DNA from: Paramyrothecium sp. XJ0827
Taxonomy: Eukaryota > Ascomycota > Sordariomycetes > Hypocreales > Stachybotryaceae
NCBI GenBank assembly: GCA_020881915.1
Contig: JAJFPB010000004.1
Span: forward strand, 4,340,001-4,404,000
Reading direction: 5' to 3'
DNA: 64,000 bases
Shown: piece after piece, positions 20,591 through 30,535 of the stretch
How the letters are laid out: each line of letters opens with the position of its first letter
Position numbering within the stretch: position 1 is the stretch's first letter
The notes under the pieces: model-generated
The model's input: the letters and a program-made list of their open reading frames with translations, nothing else
Told to the model about the DNA's origin: nothing
Databases searched by the model: none
Program-made: the position numbers and the translations under genes

Positions 20591-22113
20591 ATGTATAGCC
20601 TAAGGACCATGCGATGCCTTCGCCCACTCTCCGGGCAGACGGTTTTCGTACCTTTTCGAAGCCCCAGCTCACTTTATTGTGGCAAACGTCTTCTGTCAAC
20701 CTTGGGTACGGTATCAACGTCCAACTTGACCTCGGACTGGACTCATGTTGAGGAACACACCAAAAGGCTTGAGCAGCTGATGGCAGAAGCAAACGAGGAT
20801 GTTCGGCGCCGTACGAAAACAACACTTACTACCCTCATGCACAAGCTCGATGATGCCAATGACACAGTCCATTGGTTGGGATACGTTGTAAGTGGCTCGG
20901 CGACGCTCACTGCGGAGAAACTTGAATGCTTATGCAAGGTAGCACCTGCAGGCTGCAGCCGTGCGGATAGGGTTCAACTTGGGTTTGTTCCGCTTGCTAT
21001 CAACTGCGAAAGCTGATGTATCCTTGGACTACATCGTGAGGAAAACTAAAGCAGACCGAGCGTTCCTAGGTACAATCCTTAAGTATCATCCAGAAATCAT
21101 GACTGTCTGACACATGAAAACAGACCGGATTCTCCGCTACCTCTCTTCAATTGACGTTATCGAGGAACGAACTAAAGGTCGATATGAAGCCAATAACACA
21201 ACGAGAAACCTGGCAACGGAGGTTGCTGAAGCTGGAATCTCGCACTGGTAGGTAAATCCTAAGCACTTTTGCACAAGTTGGACTACTTACAGAATGCAGT
21301 TTTGAAACCGTTGGCCCATTGTACCAACAGTTACCATCCTACTTCATCTCAAACACGTATCGAAATCCCCAAGATCCGGCGAAGACCGTCTTGCAACAGG
21401 CCTTTGGAACTTCAAAGACTTGTTTCAAATACCTAGGTGAAGAGAGACGTGACTTGCTCGATATCTTCAACAAATACATGGAAAAAAGGCGGGACGCTGA
21501 TCTCTCGTGGCTCTCTATCTACCCCGTTTCGAAGCATGTCACACAAGACAACCCAGGAGATCGTATTATGTTTGTGGATGTTGGTGGAGGGGTTGGCCAC
21601 CAATGTGTGAAACTACTCGAAAAGTTCCCAGAACTGCATGGGCGTATTGTTCTTCAGGACCTGAAGCACACAATCAAAAAGGCGCTGAAAACGCCAGGTT
21701 TTGTGAAGATGGAGCACGACTTCTTCGAGGAGAAGCAGCCAGTGAAAGGTAACTACAGAATCTACACTCCGAGTTCAACTTGAACTTACTTGATTATAGG
21801 TGCCAAGTTCTACTACCTGCGGGGAGTCTGTCACAATCATCCCGATGACAAAGTGAAGATACTGCTGGGTAGGTTACGCGACGCAATGGATGAGGACAGC
21901 ATCTTGATCTTGGATGAATGGGTGCTACCTGACGTTGGCGTCAATTCCTACGCTGCGAGCATGGACCTTGTCATGATGGCGGCATGTGCTGGCGGCGAGC
22001 GCACCGACGCGCAATGGCATGACGTCTTCGAAGAAACAGGGCTGAAGCTTGAGAAGAAATATGTGTATAACCCCGTCAGCTACGAAAGCGTCCTAGAAGT
22101 TAGGAAGAAGTAG
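20591..22113 (+). CDS. SAM-dependent O-methyltransferase (COMT-like)
   Basis: Five exons: 20591-20887, 20952-21069, 21124-21247, 21300-21748 and 21800-22113; introns are 64, 54, 52 and 51 bp. The product is 433 residues, normal for fungal plant-COMT-like methyltransferases. Spliced landmarks include AAAVRIGFNLGLFRLLS, DRILRYLSSIDVIEE, NLATEVAEAGISHCFETVGP, the SAM motif FVDVGGGVGHQ, YYLRGVCHNHPDDK with the likely catalytic His, and LILDEWVLPD. The first in-frame ATG is at 20591; another at 20609 is possible, and the first ~45 residues look unlike the family, so the exact start is uncertain. The context suggests it methylates a hydroxyl or enol of the product of the A-T-TE enzyme; that link is inference. 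Confidence 0.88.
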
Positions 22114-23032
22114 AGACAATGAGACAAACGCTAAGGTTTGGAGCCTGGGTCAAGAGATGTCCAAGCTTCCGCGATCGATCCATCGATCGAGCACACGCCG
22201 AGGTGCTGCTTTATCAATAGCGTTGCCCCTAATGTTACCCATCCTCGCGCCTGCGGCAGGGGTATGACAATAAGCAAGACGATCGATCAATGCCAAACTA
22301 AAATAGGCGCTAGTTGTGAGCCGGCGGCTTGGGTTGGTCAGTGAAGGAAGGATGCAAGGGTTGCCGGCTATTTGTTTCAGGATAGCACGGTGCACAAAGT
22401 GCACCGGCTAGCAGAACCGAGCTTTGACTGAACCCATTGAATTCGCGAATTGGTACATGCTCCAGGTCAGATCGGCCCGTTCAAGCCACTGTCGTTGGTG
22501 CAGTTAGCACCTACAGTGTCAATAACACAGCGAGCCTAGTGCCGCGTAAGTTCACGGTAAACAAACAAGTTGCGGGCGTTTATTGTTTATTGTTCGCGGT
22601 TGTGAAAGTAGTTCTGGGCTTTAACCTAGTCCAATGGGCCAAGTGAAGTTACTGGATTGGCTTGGTCTTGTCCGCACATGTCGACTCCGAGAAGAATTGT
22701 GCATCCCCTGGCAAGACTCTTGCATCAATCACACATTTACATGCTCCAGATCAAATTCACTGAGTATAAGCGAAAGTTTCACTCCGATCAGCACGGATCC
22801 TTGATTAGACTAGTGCCTCATATGTCGGCTATTTCCATTACTCCCACAACACATTTCCCCCAATCTCATCGTTGTTCAGGAACCCCTCCCTTGCTGAGCA
22901 AGGTATTGCTAAAGTCAAACGAGCGACAGGCGTCGGCCGGATCGTAGCTAAGGCGCCTGCAGGTCAGTTTCAGCTCTCCACGCGGAGCGTGGACCAACTT
23001 ACAAGCAAACACGACGTGCTATTGTGGAGTCG
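22114..23032. other. intergenic, 3' of both flanking genes
   Basis: Small frames only, none coding-like. Nothing recognised. Confidence 0.55.
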
Positions 23033-23284
23033 TTAAGAGAAGTTGAAGGCGCCACCCTTGCCATCACCGCCCCTGGCACCACCGCCGGCATTTGCCTGGG
23101 CATCTCCGCCGGTTCCAGTCACCTTAAAGTTGGCGTTGGGCACCTGTCGGCCGTTGCCGATGTTAACATCACCACCGGTGCCGGTACCGCCAGTCAGGCC
23201 GCCGGTGCCACCAGACCAATGGCCGGCTGTTGTCTTGGCATCACCGCCCTTGCCAGAGCCGTCGAAGGTAGGTCGGTCACTCAT
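23033..23284 (-). CDS. Gly-rich mini-protein of unknown function
   Basis: An 83-residue protein from ATG 23284 to TAA at 23033. It is very rich in Gly with Asp, Ala, Asn and Thr in repeating GGDA/GGDV/GGTGG patterns (DGSGKGGDAKTTAGH, TGTGGDVNIGNG, GTGGDAQANAGGGARGGDG) and ends in GGAFNFS. It has no signal peptide, no Cys and no hydrophobic segment. A good TATAAATA box stands about 105 bp upstream, which supports a real gene. Short Gly-rich proteins of this style occur in filamentous fungi but I know of no assigned function. The nearest neighbour, an H-type lectin, contains a comparable Gly/Ser/Ala-rich linker. Confidence 0.65.
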   Translation of the reverse strand: MSDRPTFDGSGKGGDAKTTAGHWSGGTGGLTGGTGTGGDVNIGNGRQVPNANFKVTGTGGDAQANAGGGARGGDGKGGAFNFS

Positions 23285-23388
23285 GATGAGGTGTGGTTGT
23301 GTTTGTTTGTTTGGAAGATGAGAATGAGTGTTGAATGTGTGTTTGTCTTTGTTGAACCAGGTAGCTTCAGGACAGGGACTCGTCGAGC

Positions 23389-23396
23389 TATTTATA
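23389..23396 (-). promoter_or_regulatory. TATA box of the Gly-rich gene
   Basis: Minus-strand TATAAATA, 105 bp upstream of the start codon at 23284. Confidence 0.6.
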
Positions 23397-24228
23397 CTAA
23401 TCTGAGCCTTGACAACTAAGGCTTGGTATGGCAGCTCAGCTTGAGTCTATGGACTGTCACCTTTGCTTGCATCATCAACATAGCCTTTGCACATTGAGGT
23501 AATACGATTGTGCCATCGAAACTAGTGAAATCCTTCGTCTCTTTACTGGAATTGAAGGCTCCAGAAGGGTTTCAGCTGGAATCCTGAGGCCAACTAGCAA
23601 ACGTATACCATGCCATCAGTAAACTATACAATTAGCCTTCATTGTGACGTGCAGTTCCAAGGATTAATAAGTCTCCAAACCTTGTCCAGGGCCCAGGAAT
23701 ACGGCATAGCTCGAGTCATGCAGAAATGCGAGCCGTGGAGTTACGCACGCGGCTCCAGCCGTCATTCCAGAGTCAAACTCAATGAGGGCCCGCCTCCTTG
23801 CTACTAGAATGTTTATATATGCTCTGTTCAATCAAGTTCCATCAAGTAGCCAACTAAGAAAATATTCTTTTCGGCTGAATTGCGTCTCGTAACTGCATGC
23901 CTTGCGCCATCGTCAAATGCTTCCGAGCTTTACATAAATGACTCCAAACAGAAATGATCGCCTCATTTAGGTTGATAAACCTTTTGCAATATTGTTCAGC
24001 TTTCCAAGAGCATTCCAAGCACGCAATTCAGTGCATGCCAAAGCCTCATTAACAGGTAATTGGCTTGAAATAAACCTTCGATTGGGAAATGGATCCAATT
24101 ACTCTTTGCATCCATAAAACAGGGACCAGTGATTACTACATGGGTGACCCATCCAAGTCAGCAAAAGATTGCGTCCTTTGAACAAAAGGCAATATCAGCA
24201 GCTCGGCCAAAACAATAGCACGGTGATC
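23397..24228. other. intergenic between Gly-rich gene and lectin
   Basis: Divergent promoter space for the Gly-rich gene (minus) and the lectin (plus). No gene seen. Confidence 0.55.
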
Positions 24229-24927
24229 ATGTCACCACCTTCAGCAAATTCCTTGGAGAATATCACTCCGCCCACAAAGAAAAGAAACATCCAGTCAGTC
24301 TGGCCCGACGACTACCTCAACGTCAACTCCGACAACCAAGTTGTCTCATTCAACCAAGGCGAGCTTTCTGATATAGAATGCGTGACGCCCGGGTGCCAAG
24401 ACGACCAGAAGAAGCGCCTGTTGATTCGCCCGCAGGTCACTGTTAATGTCTTCAACACCGGCGGGTCTACTACCGGCGGATCCAGCGCTGGTGGTTCTGG
24501 ATCGGCGGCAGGGGGGGCCGGGACAGGCGGCGCCGCTACCGTTAACAGTGGAGCCACAGGCGATCCCGTTTGTCATTTGGCGAACCAGGTCGCAGCGCTG
24601 ACGAAGAAGGTCGAGACGCTGTCTTCCAGCACGCCTTCTTCTGGGGGCACCGTGATTGACAATGGAAAATGGAACACTTCGGAGGTGCGGACGTGGCAGA
24701 AACCTCAGCAGCAGACGCAGGGACGTGTCAACTTCGCCAAGAAGTTCAAGAAGCCACCATCCATCACTATCGGCATAACTTCGATTGATGTGTGCAAGGA
24801 AGCAAACTCTAGGGTCAAGGTGTTTGTTTCAGATGTCGATGCTAAAGGGTTCACTATCCATGCAGACTCATGGGCAGACACGAAGCTGTTCTCTTGCGGC
24901 ATCTCTTGGATCGCGATTGGGGAGTGA
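24229..24927 (+). CDS. H-type lectin with Gly-rich stalk and coiled coil
   Basis: A 232-residue protein from ATG 24229; the frame extends 20 codons upstream but only from TTG. The N-terminus is polar, with a short basic patch PPTKKRN. Residues about 90-128 form a Gly/Ser/Ala/Thr stalk (NTGGSTTGGSSAGGSG and onwards). A heptad-like helix follows, CHLANQVAALTKKVETL, suited to oligomerisation. The C-terminal ~75 residues match an H-type lectin domain: VNFAKKFKKPPSITIGITSI, RVKVFVSDVDAKGFTIHADSWAD and CGISWIAIGE. H-type lectins (Helix pomatia agglutinin, discoidin tail) bind GalNAc/Gal as trimers. No signal peptide is visible, so it is cytosolic or leaves by another route. Gly-rich stalk, coiled coil and lectin in that order resemble collectins in layout only. 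Confidence 0.82.
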   Translation: MSPPSANSLENITPPTKKRNIQSVWPDDYLNVNSDNQVVSFNQGELSDIECVTPGCQDDQKKRLLIRPQVTVNVFNTGGSTTGGSSAGGSGSAAGGAGTGGAATVNSGATGDPVCHLANQVAALTKKVETLSSSTPSSGGTVIDNGKWNTSEVRTWQKPQQQTQGRVNFAKKFKKPPSITIGITSIDVCKEANSRVKVFVSDVDAKGFTIHADSWADTKLFSCGISWIAIGE

Positions 24928-25598
24928 GGAACAGTTCCAGTTCGATTATGCCGCCAGTTCGTATAGCAGTAGCAGGGTAACCAGTCATCTACCAGGCGAA
25001 ATAAAAAATATATAGGTTTGCATAAAGACGTATCGGAACGGATGTTGGACGGGCATTAGTACTCCTCCCAGATGATTTTCGTGTCCCTGTTGCACGTGTA
25101 ACCTATACAGCCACGATTGCCTCCTGAATCCCTGAGTCCTGTCAAACTCAACACGATTGATTCTTATATTGTCTACGAGACGAAGGTTGGTCAAGGTAGG
25201 GTGAACAAGGGAAGCTCATCAGCCTGATTGGAATTTGCTTTGCCCTCAACAGGGGCAACCCCCTTCCTTACATACCTCCCGTCAAATGCATCTTAAGACA
25301 GGAGAACTATCATCTTGCCTTGTATCTGAACATATTTCTATGCACATATTGAGCGTAATAGACTCGGATTGTGCTGATTTTCCCGCCCCTCGGAGCCAAA
25401 GCCAGAGCCGCATGGCATCCTGCGTGGCCTACGTTGCACTGTACACCAAATTGATGCTGTCAAGACACATAGTAGTACATCGCTGATTGAAGAACGGCAA
25501 AAATGACGTGATGTTATATGAATCTCTATCTTTCTGAGCGTGACATAATAGTAAATCTCGTTGAGGTAGAATGCCATTCTATACTTGACGGGCCCGAC
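24928..25598. other. intergenic, convergent 3' ends of lectin and dehydrogenase
   Basis: No coding-like frame; AT-rich 3' flanks. Confidence 0.6.
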
Positions 25599-26735
25599 CT
25601 AAGCAGCCAAGATGCCCTCTCGCTTTTCTATCTCCTCCAAACTCGGGCACCACTTGTCCTGAAGCTTTTTATCCAGTGACTCCTTGTACACATCGCTCTC
25701 CCACCACTCGCCCCAGCTAGTGAGGAAGATTCGGTTTGGGTCTTCCGGGAAGTCACTTCTGTCAAAAGCAGCGAGCATGCTCTTGGCACCTGGAGGATGA
25801 CCCTTTAGCATTGTACTGACAAGTAGAAGTCGGGAATCTTACCTTCTGGTACTGACTTGGCATCTGGGAGGTTGTCGGGAATTTTGATGCCCTCGCGACC
25901 AAGGCCAGTGTTGGGGATCATGCCTGGCGAAACGGCGACAACGTCGCACTGGCCTTGCAGCTGGCGGCGCCACCAGTGTGCTCCCAGGAATTGCAAAAAC
26001 TTGGTTTCGGCATAAACTGTCTGGATTTCCCCTCCTGCGCCGGCCTTCAGATGGCTGTCCAGGACGCCTGCATGTGGGTCAGTCACCTGTGGGTCATGAT
26101 CTATGATGTAGGCGATCGACAGGGCAGGGCAGATTGGGCAACGTACTCGGGTCCGGGACACTACGGATGGCGCCCGACGACACCTGCACGATGCGCGCCT
26201 TGGACGCAACGAGTTTTTCTCGCAATAAATGGGTCAGATAATGATGTGCTAGTTGAGGAGGTTAGCGACGGGTTGGAGCTAGATGGGAGACTCGTTCTCA
26301 CAGAAATGATTGACAATGGCACCTTCGCACCACTTGTAGCCGGGGTTCTCAAGGGCACTCTTCGCGATGGCAGCGTTCAAGAACAGAATATCGAGCTTGT
26401 CCTGGCCGAGCTTCTCCAACGTCTGCTGCGCAAATGTCTTGACGGTACCGAGGTCGGCATTGTCCAGATGCAACACGTCCAAGGCGTGAGCGTTGCGGTC
26501 GTATTGCAACCCGTTGAAGGCAGCCTGAGCACCAGGTGTGTTGCGCGCGCCGATAATGAGCCGGTACGGTTGCGATTGGCCGAGGAGCTGTTTGATCGCC
26601 TCGAAGCCCTACATCGAGACATTAGCCGCGGACGCGGGGAGGTGTGCGGATCATCGGGTGGTCGGGAGGTCGCGATTCACTTACAAGGCCTGACGATACT
26701 CCGGTCGCAACGACGGTCCTGCGAAGAGCTGCCAT
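25599..26735 (-). CDS. short-chain dehydrogenase/reductase
   Basis: Five exons by splice signals and frame: 26735-26685, 26608-26302, 26248-26147, 26067-25843 and 25789-25599; introns are 76, 53, 79 and 53 bp. The product is 291 residues. The Rossmann motif TGVSSGLGFEA is created exactly across the first exon junction. LIIGARN, HLDNADLGTV, LDILFLNAAIA (NAG-like block), IVQVSSGA (Ser) and VYAETKF (catalytic YxxxK) are present. It resembles the NAD(P)-dependent retinol-dehydrogenase/protochlorophyllide-reductase-like group of fungal SDRs. It lies 3.5 kb from the O-methyltransferase and could belong to the same pathway, but the lectin and Gly-rich gene stand between, so membership is a guess. 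Confidence 0.88.
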
Positions 26736-27476
26736 GTTGGGTCGCTTATAAGTGGTGGTAAGACGACTTGTTTGTGCTTCAATTGAGCAGAGGGGAAGAG
26801 GAACAAGCCACAGGCGGTAAGGTAGTTATATCCAATCTACGAATGTAGGCGACGAACCATCACAAGCTGTGACGTCTCTGTCAGACGGCGATTGCGGATT
26901 TAACCAGACGTGGGTTAATAAGCGAGGTGCTGCTACGTAAGCAAGATTTACTTCAGGCTGGCCACGAACTCGATCTGTCTTACCAGATCAGATCATACTC
27001 CGCTCCGCTATCCCTGGCATACCGTGGTCATCGACGGGGCATATCTTAATCTAGCTAGGCACAGTGTACAAGGATACTCGACCCCTGCCATGAGCTTCTT
27101 GTTTGGAAAGAATGACCATGTCATATTATTGACACGGCAAATTCCCAGGTAAATTTGACCTGGAATTCTTGTAGCAAGGAGGCGTGGGTTCTTGCGCCAC
27201 TGATATTCTTCGTGAACTCGATGTAAACCTAACCGGAAGACTGTATGCAAGGGGGAAGGGGGCAGGGAGACTAATAGGACAGGTCTCAAATGAGGAGGCT
27301 CGCTACCCTGCATCGATTTTTCTTGATCAAGTGCTTAAGAAAACGTATTTCTGACGGGCCTCCATATTTATCCCAAATTATGATCACATGGAACACATCT
27401 GCTACCGTTTAAATACTGGACGAGTGAATTTTAGCTTAGACATCAGGGTTCAATAGGAGGGACGCCACAGGGACGC
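26736..27476. other. intergenic before the subtilisin relic
   Basis: Promoter side of the dehydrogenase. I looked for the Asp and His parts of the subtilisin domain upstream of the relic and could not recognise them. A 101-residue minus-strand frame here has no support. Confidence 0.45.
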
Positions 27477-28132
27477 AACGACACCATTCGTGATTTGTCG
27501 ACCAATCCTATTTACTATGGCGGCGGGGCGAGCTTCTTCTCGGCCTGGGGTCCTGTCTGAGATTGGAGTGTAAAGCCGCAGTACGGGGCTGTGGGTGGAG
27601 GAGATTTGTCCATCTACCTCGACCACGACTTCACCATCATGTCCGGAACCTACATGGCAAGTTCTCACTCGGCCTCCACCATAGCCCTGATAATCGAAGC
27701 CCGGAGCACCAGCGAACCCTCTCTTCTGTACAACTTCTTATCTTCTACAGCAGAGCACCAACATTAGAGCTTTGCGGGGGTGCGAGTTGAGTATCTGGCT
27801 CCAATTCCACCGGTTGCCGGGTTCAGGCGTCCGATGCGGCATTTGCCACATATCCCCTTGAGCCTTCAAGAGTCACCATCAATAGCACTATGAATCTCAG
27901 TAGTGTGCTGAACCTTACGCTCCGATACACCCGGAACGAAGGGACTATCTACAGTAGCTTACATGCGCCTACCCGCATTGCGTACGTACTACAAGCCGGC
28001 TCAGATTGCCCATCCAGGAGTCCGAACAGGTCAGATAGCAGGCAGGATCGACCTTCAAGTATCTTTGAGCTATGGAATTCCAATTTTGGCACTATTTTCT
28101 ATGTACATTTAGAAAGATCAGATGATCTGTGA
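27477..28132 (+). pseudogene. relic of a subtilisin-like serine protease (S8), 3' half
   Basis: Translation shows the C-terminal half of a fungal subtilase catalytic domain and the start of the following Fn3-like region. Blocks in order: GGGASFFSAWGPV, VKPQYGAVGGGD, DFTIMSGTYMASSHSAS, then in a shifted frame VQASDAAFATYPLEPS and TYSSLHAPTRIAY-like sequence ending in an open frame to 28132. Lesions: a TGA at 27558-27560 where the family has another residue, Tyr (27651-27653) at the catalytic Ser position of the usual GTSMA motif, a TAG at 27765-27767 and a frame change near 27818. The N-terminal half with the Asp and His residues is missing. It is a dead gene, probably truncated before or during decay. 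Confidence 0.75.
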
Positions 28133-28577
28133 CCTTTGCTAAGATCAATCGACCTCCTTGCGGTGGCCTCAGTGGCCGCCGCTCCGGCTATCTCAAAGCG
28201 GCTCGACGAGACGAAATTGACGAAGCTATCACAAACCTGTTTGGGGTGGTGTTGTTGAACCGGTCGAACACAGCACCCGTCGCCAACGTTGTCTCGCAGT
28301 CTTCAATAACGACATCGGCGGTTGGTGTTAATCCGGCCGAACACAGGATGGGGTAATGTGCTTATGATTGACAGTAACAAATTGCAGTGATCTACCATAA
28401 TGTAGGACATTTGTGCCTCCGATTAAACAAGAACAAGAATACGTTTACATATTTTACGATATATAGCCACCTCATGGAAGAGAAAGAATGTACAAGGGAG
28501 AGAGACAAGACGCTAGAACTTGTGTTGGGGGAAGCTGTCAGACTTGGTACCGGATTCTGGTTTCTCCGGGAAAACAC
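28133..28577. other. intergenic, 3' of the subtilisin relic
   Basis: A frame at 28129-28356 might be the decayed end of the subtilisin gene, but I cannot align it to the family. Otherwise empty. Confidence 0.4.
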
Positions 28578-30535
28578 TCAAAGCACTCCAATATAGCCGT
28601 CGTTTGTACTCATTCGAGCCCGAGGAGCGCGCTCGTGCCGTGCTGGTGGCTCTTCCCTGAGGCCCAATATGTGCTGGTATTGGAAGAAGGCTCCGCTTTC
28701 ATGCATCGACGACTCATTTATGGGCGAAAACGAGAGTGTTGTATGGGATTCGACACCTCGGCTGTTTGCCGAAGATCCTGAGGCTTCGGAAGATTCGGTC
28801 CAAAATGGTGGCCATTGCCCGGCAGTGAATCCCTCCACCGCATCTGTAGCCATATCTCTGGACCCAAGCTCGCCTGCATTGTGCGTCGTTTCGTACCCGG
28901 AAGGAGGATCAGTGGGCATCTCAGCATCTTCCTCAGCAATGCTCGGTTCCGGCACCGGAAATGCCATGAATTCCCTCTTGATGTCTCTCGAGGTGTCCTC
29001 TGGAGCATCGCTTGTTGCTAGGTTGACGACCTCGGTGATAGTCGATTGTCCGTGGACACGTGGGATTTGAAGAGTCACTATGAACGAATTCCTCGCACCG
29101 TTCGTGTGCACGCCGTGTTGCTCCATTTCAAGTTCTGAACTGTGATATGCTGAAGGCTGCTGAGGTGCGCTCTGATCCTCTGTCCAATCATAATCGTCGT
29201 CCTCTTCTTCATCGACATCTTCGTCGCTCAGCTCTTCATCGACATCTTCGTTGCCCAGCTCTTCATCCGACTCGTTGACGACTATGGAATCCGAAATGAC
29301 GTCGCCAATCCCCCGGCTTTGATGCTCAAGATCGCTAGTGCGCTCTTTAGAAGCCAAGTTTGGCACGCCGGACAGGCCATCATCAACCAAGGTCTCAGTG
29401 GTAAGGTTTGTTCTAGTGCCGCTGTTTGGGTCTTGTTGCTCTGGAACATTCTGTCAGAAAGAATCCTCATTGTATGTCCTTTCACATACGTACCGTCGTG
29501 ACTACCGTGCTCCCCAATCCCGACCTGGCTAGGTAGAGAGTCGATCGCCCGGTTGTTCATCTCGGCCAATACTTCAGTACACTGTGTGACCTCGATCCCC
29601 AAGTATTTGTACACTATGTTCCATGACACACTTTGTTCCACTATCTCCTCAAAATGTTCCTTTCTCAGGTGACGGGAACCCTTGAGCAGCGGTGACTTGC
29701 TGCAAAACGCCAGCCCATGCTCATCGCATCTGAAAATGAACCATTTCACTTTACCGCCACCATACCGCTTGGGTATAATGCGATATTTCGTGCGTGCTTG
29801 CCCTTCCTGGTAAACCTCGGCGAAGTCAATGGTGCGACGAGTGCACGGGCGCTTTGCTGGGCTCTCGAACTCCGTGGAGTTTGGACGCTTGCCGGACTCC
29901 GAGGTCCGCTCTTCTTGAGGTCTCTCGTTCTCGGTGTCGGCTGCTGTGGGAGCTTGCCTGCCATTATTACCGAAGATGCTCATCACCTTATGGTACATCA
30001 GGACTTACCTGTTGGTTGAAGCATCTGCAGCAGCAGCAGCACAAGTGCCCGAACTAGGTTGTTGTTCATCGTTGAACGGCCCGTCAATTTCCTTCTGCTG
30101 GCTCACCGCCTTATCTGACGTGGATTGCAATCCGGTACCGTCGTGGAGCAAGCTTTCTGGAGACTCCAGATCCCGTTCCTTGCGGGCAAGACCTTGCTTC
30201 ATGTTAAGTCCCATGCAAAACGAGTTGCATTTCCCCCAGAGTTCTGCCTCGAAAGCAGACCATTCGTCCTTTTTAGAGTTCTCGTATTGCTTGTCCCGAG
30301 CATCAACGGCCCTGCTAGCCTCTATGACGCGGGAAAGTGCATCTTCGGATGGGTCAGGCCCACAGGCTTGTACTGCCTGTTTTAGAACGGCATTAAGAGC
30401 ATCTTTGTCGGACTGGAATCTAATATCGGGTGTCTGGGCTTGCAGCGCTGCGATACTGCTCTGCCATTCTGCGATGAAGGCCAAAACTTCTGTAGAATGT
30501 CTCAGCGCATTGTCGCGTAATTGATCTTTGTTCAT
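28578..30535 (-). CDS. unknown protein with a Cys/His-rich domain and acidic C-terminus
   Basis: Three exons: 30535-30009, 29957-29494 and 29440-28578; introns are 51 and 53 bp. The last acceptor (TTCCAG) was chosen because it alone keeps the frame. The product is 617 residues. The N-terminal ~175 residues are helical and charged, likely coiled coil. The middle (about 200-300) contains KRPCTRRTIDFAEVYQEGQA, WFIFRCDEHGLAFCS and RHLRKEHFEE, giving a C-x2-H...H-x4-H arrangement that may bind zinc. The C-terminal part is very acidic (27-bp repeat encoding DEELSDEDVDEE-type units) and Ser-rich. No enzyme motif. It resembles large fungal families of nuclear-like unknown proteins with a degenerate zinc finger. 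A relative lies 2 kb away on the same strand. Confidence 0.72.
29205..29275 (-). repeat. 27-bp coding minisatellite, 2.6 copies
   Basis: Units at 29205-29231, 29232-29258 and a partial one from 29259, encoding an acidic nine-residue repeat (E-L-G/S-x-E-D-V-D-E type) in the unknown Cys/His protein. Confidence 0.85.
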
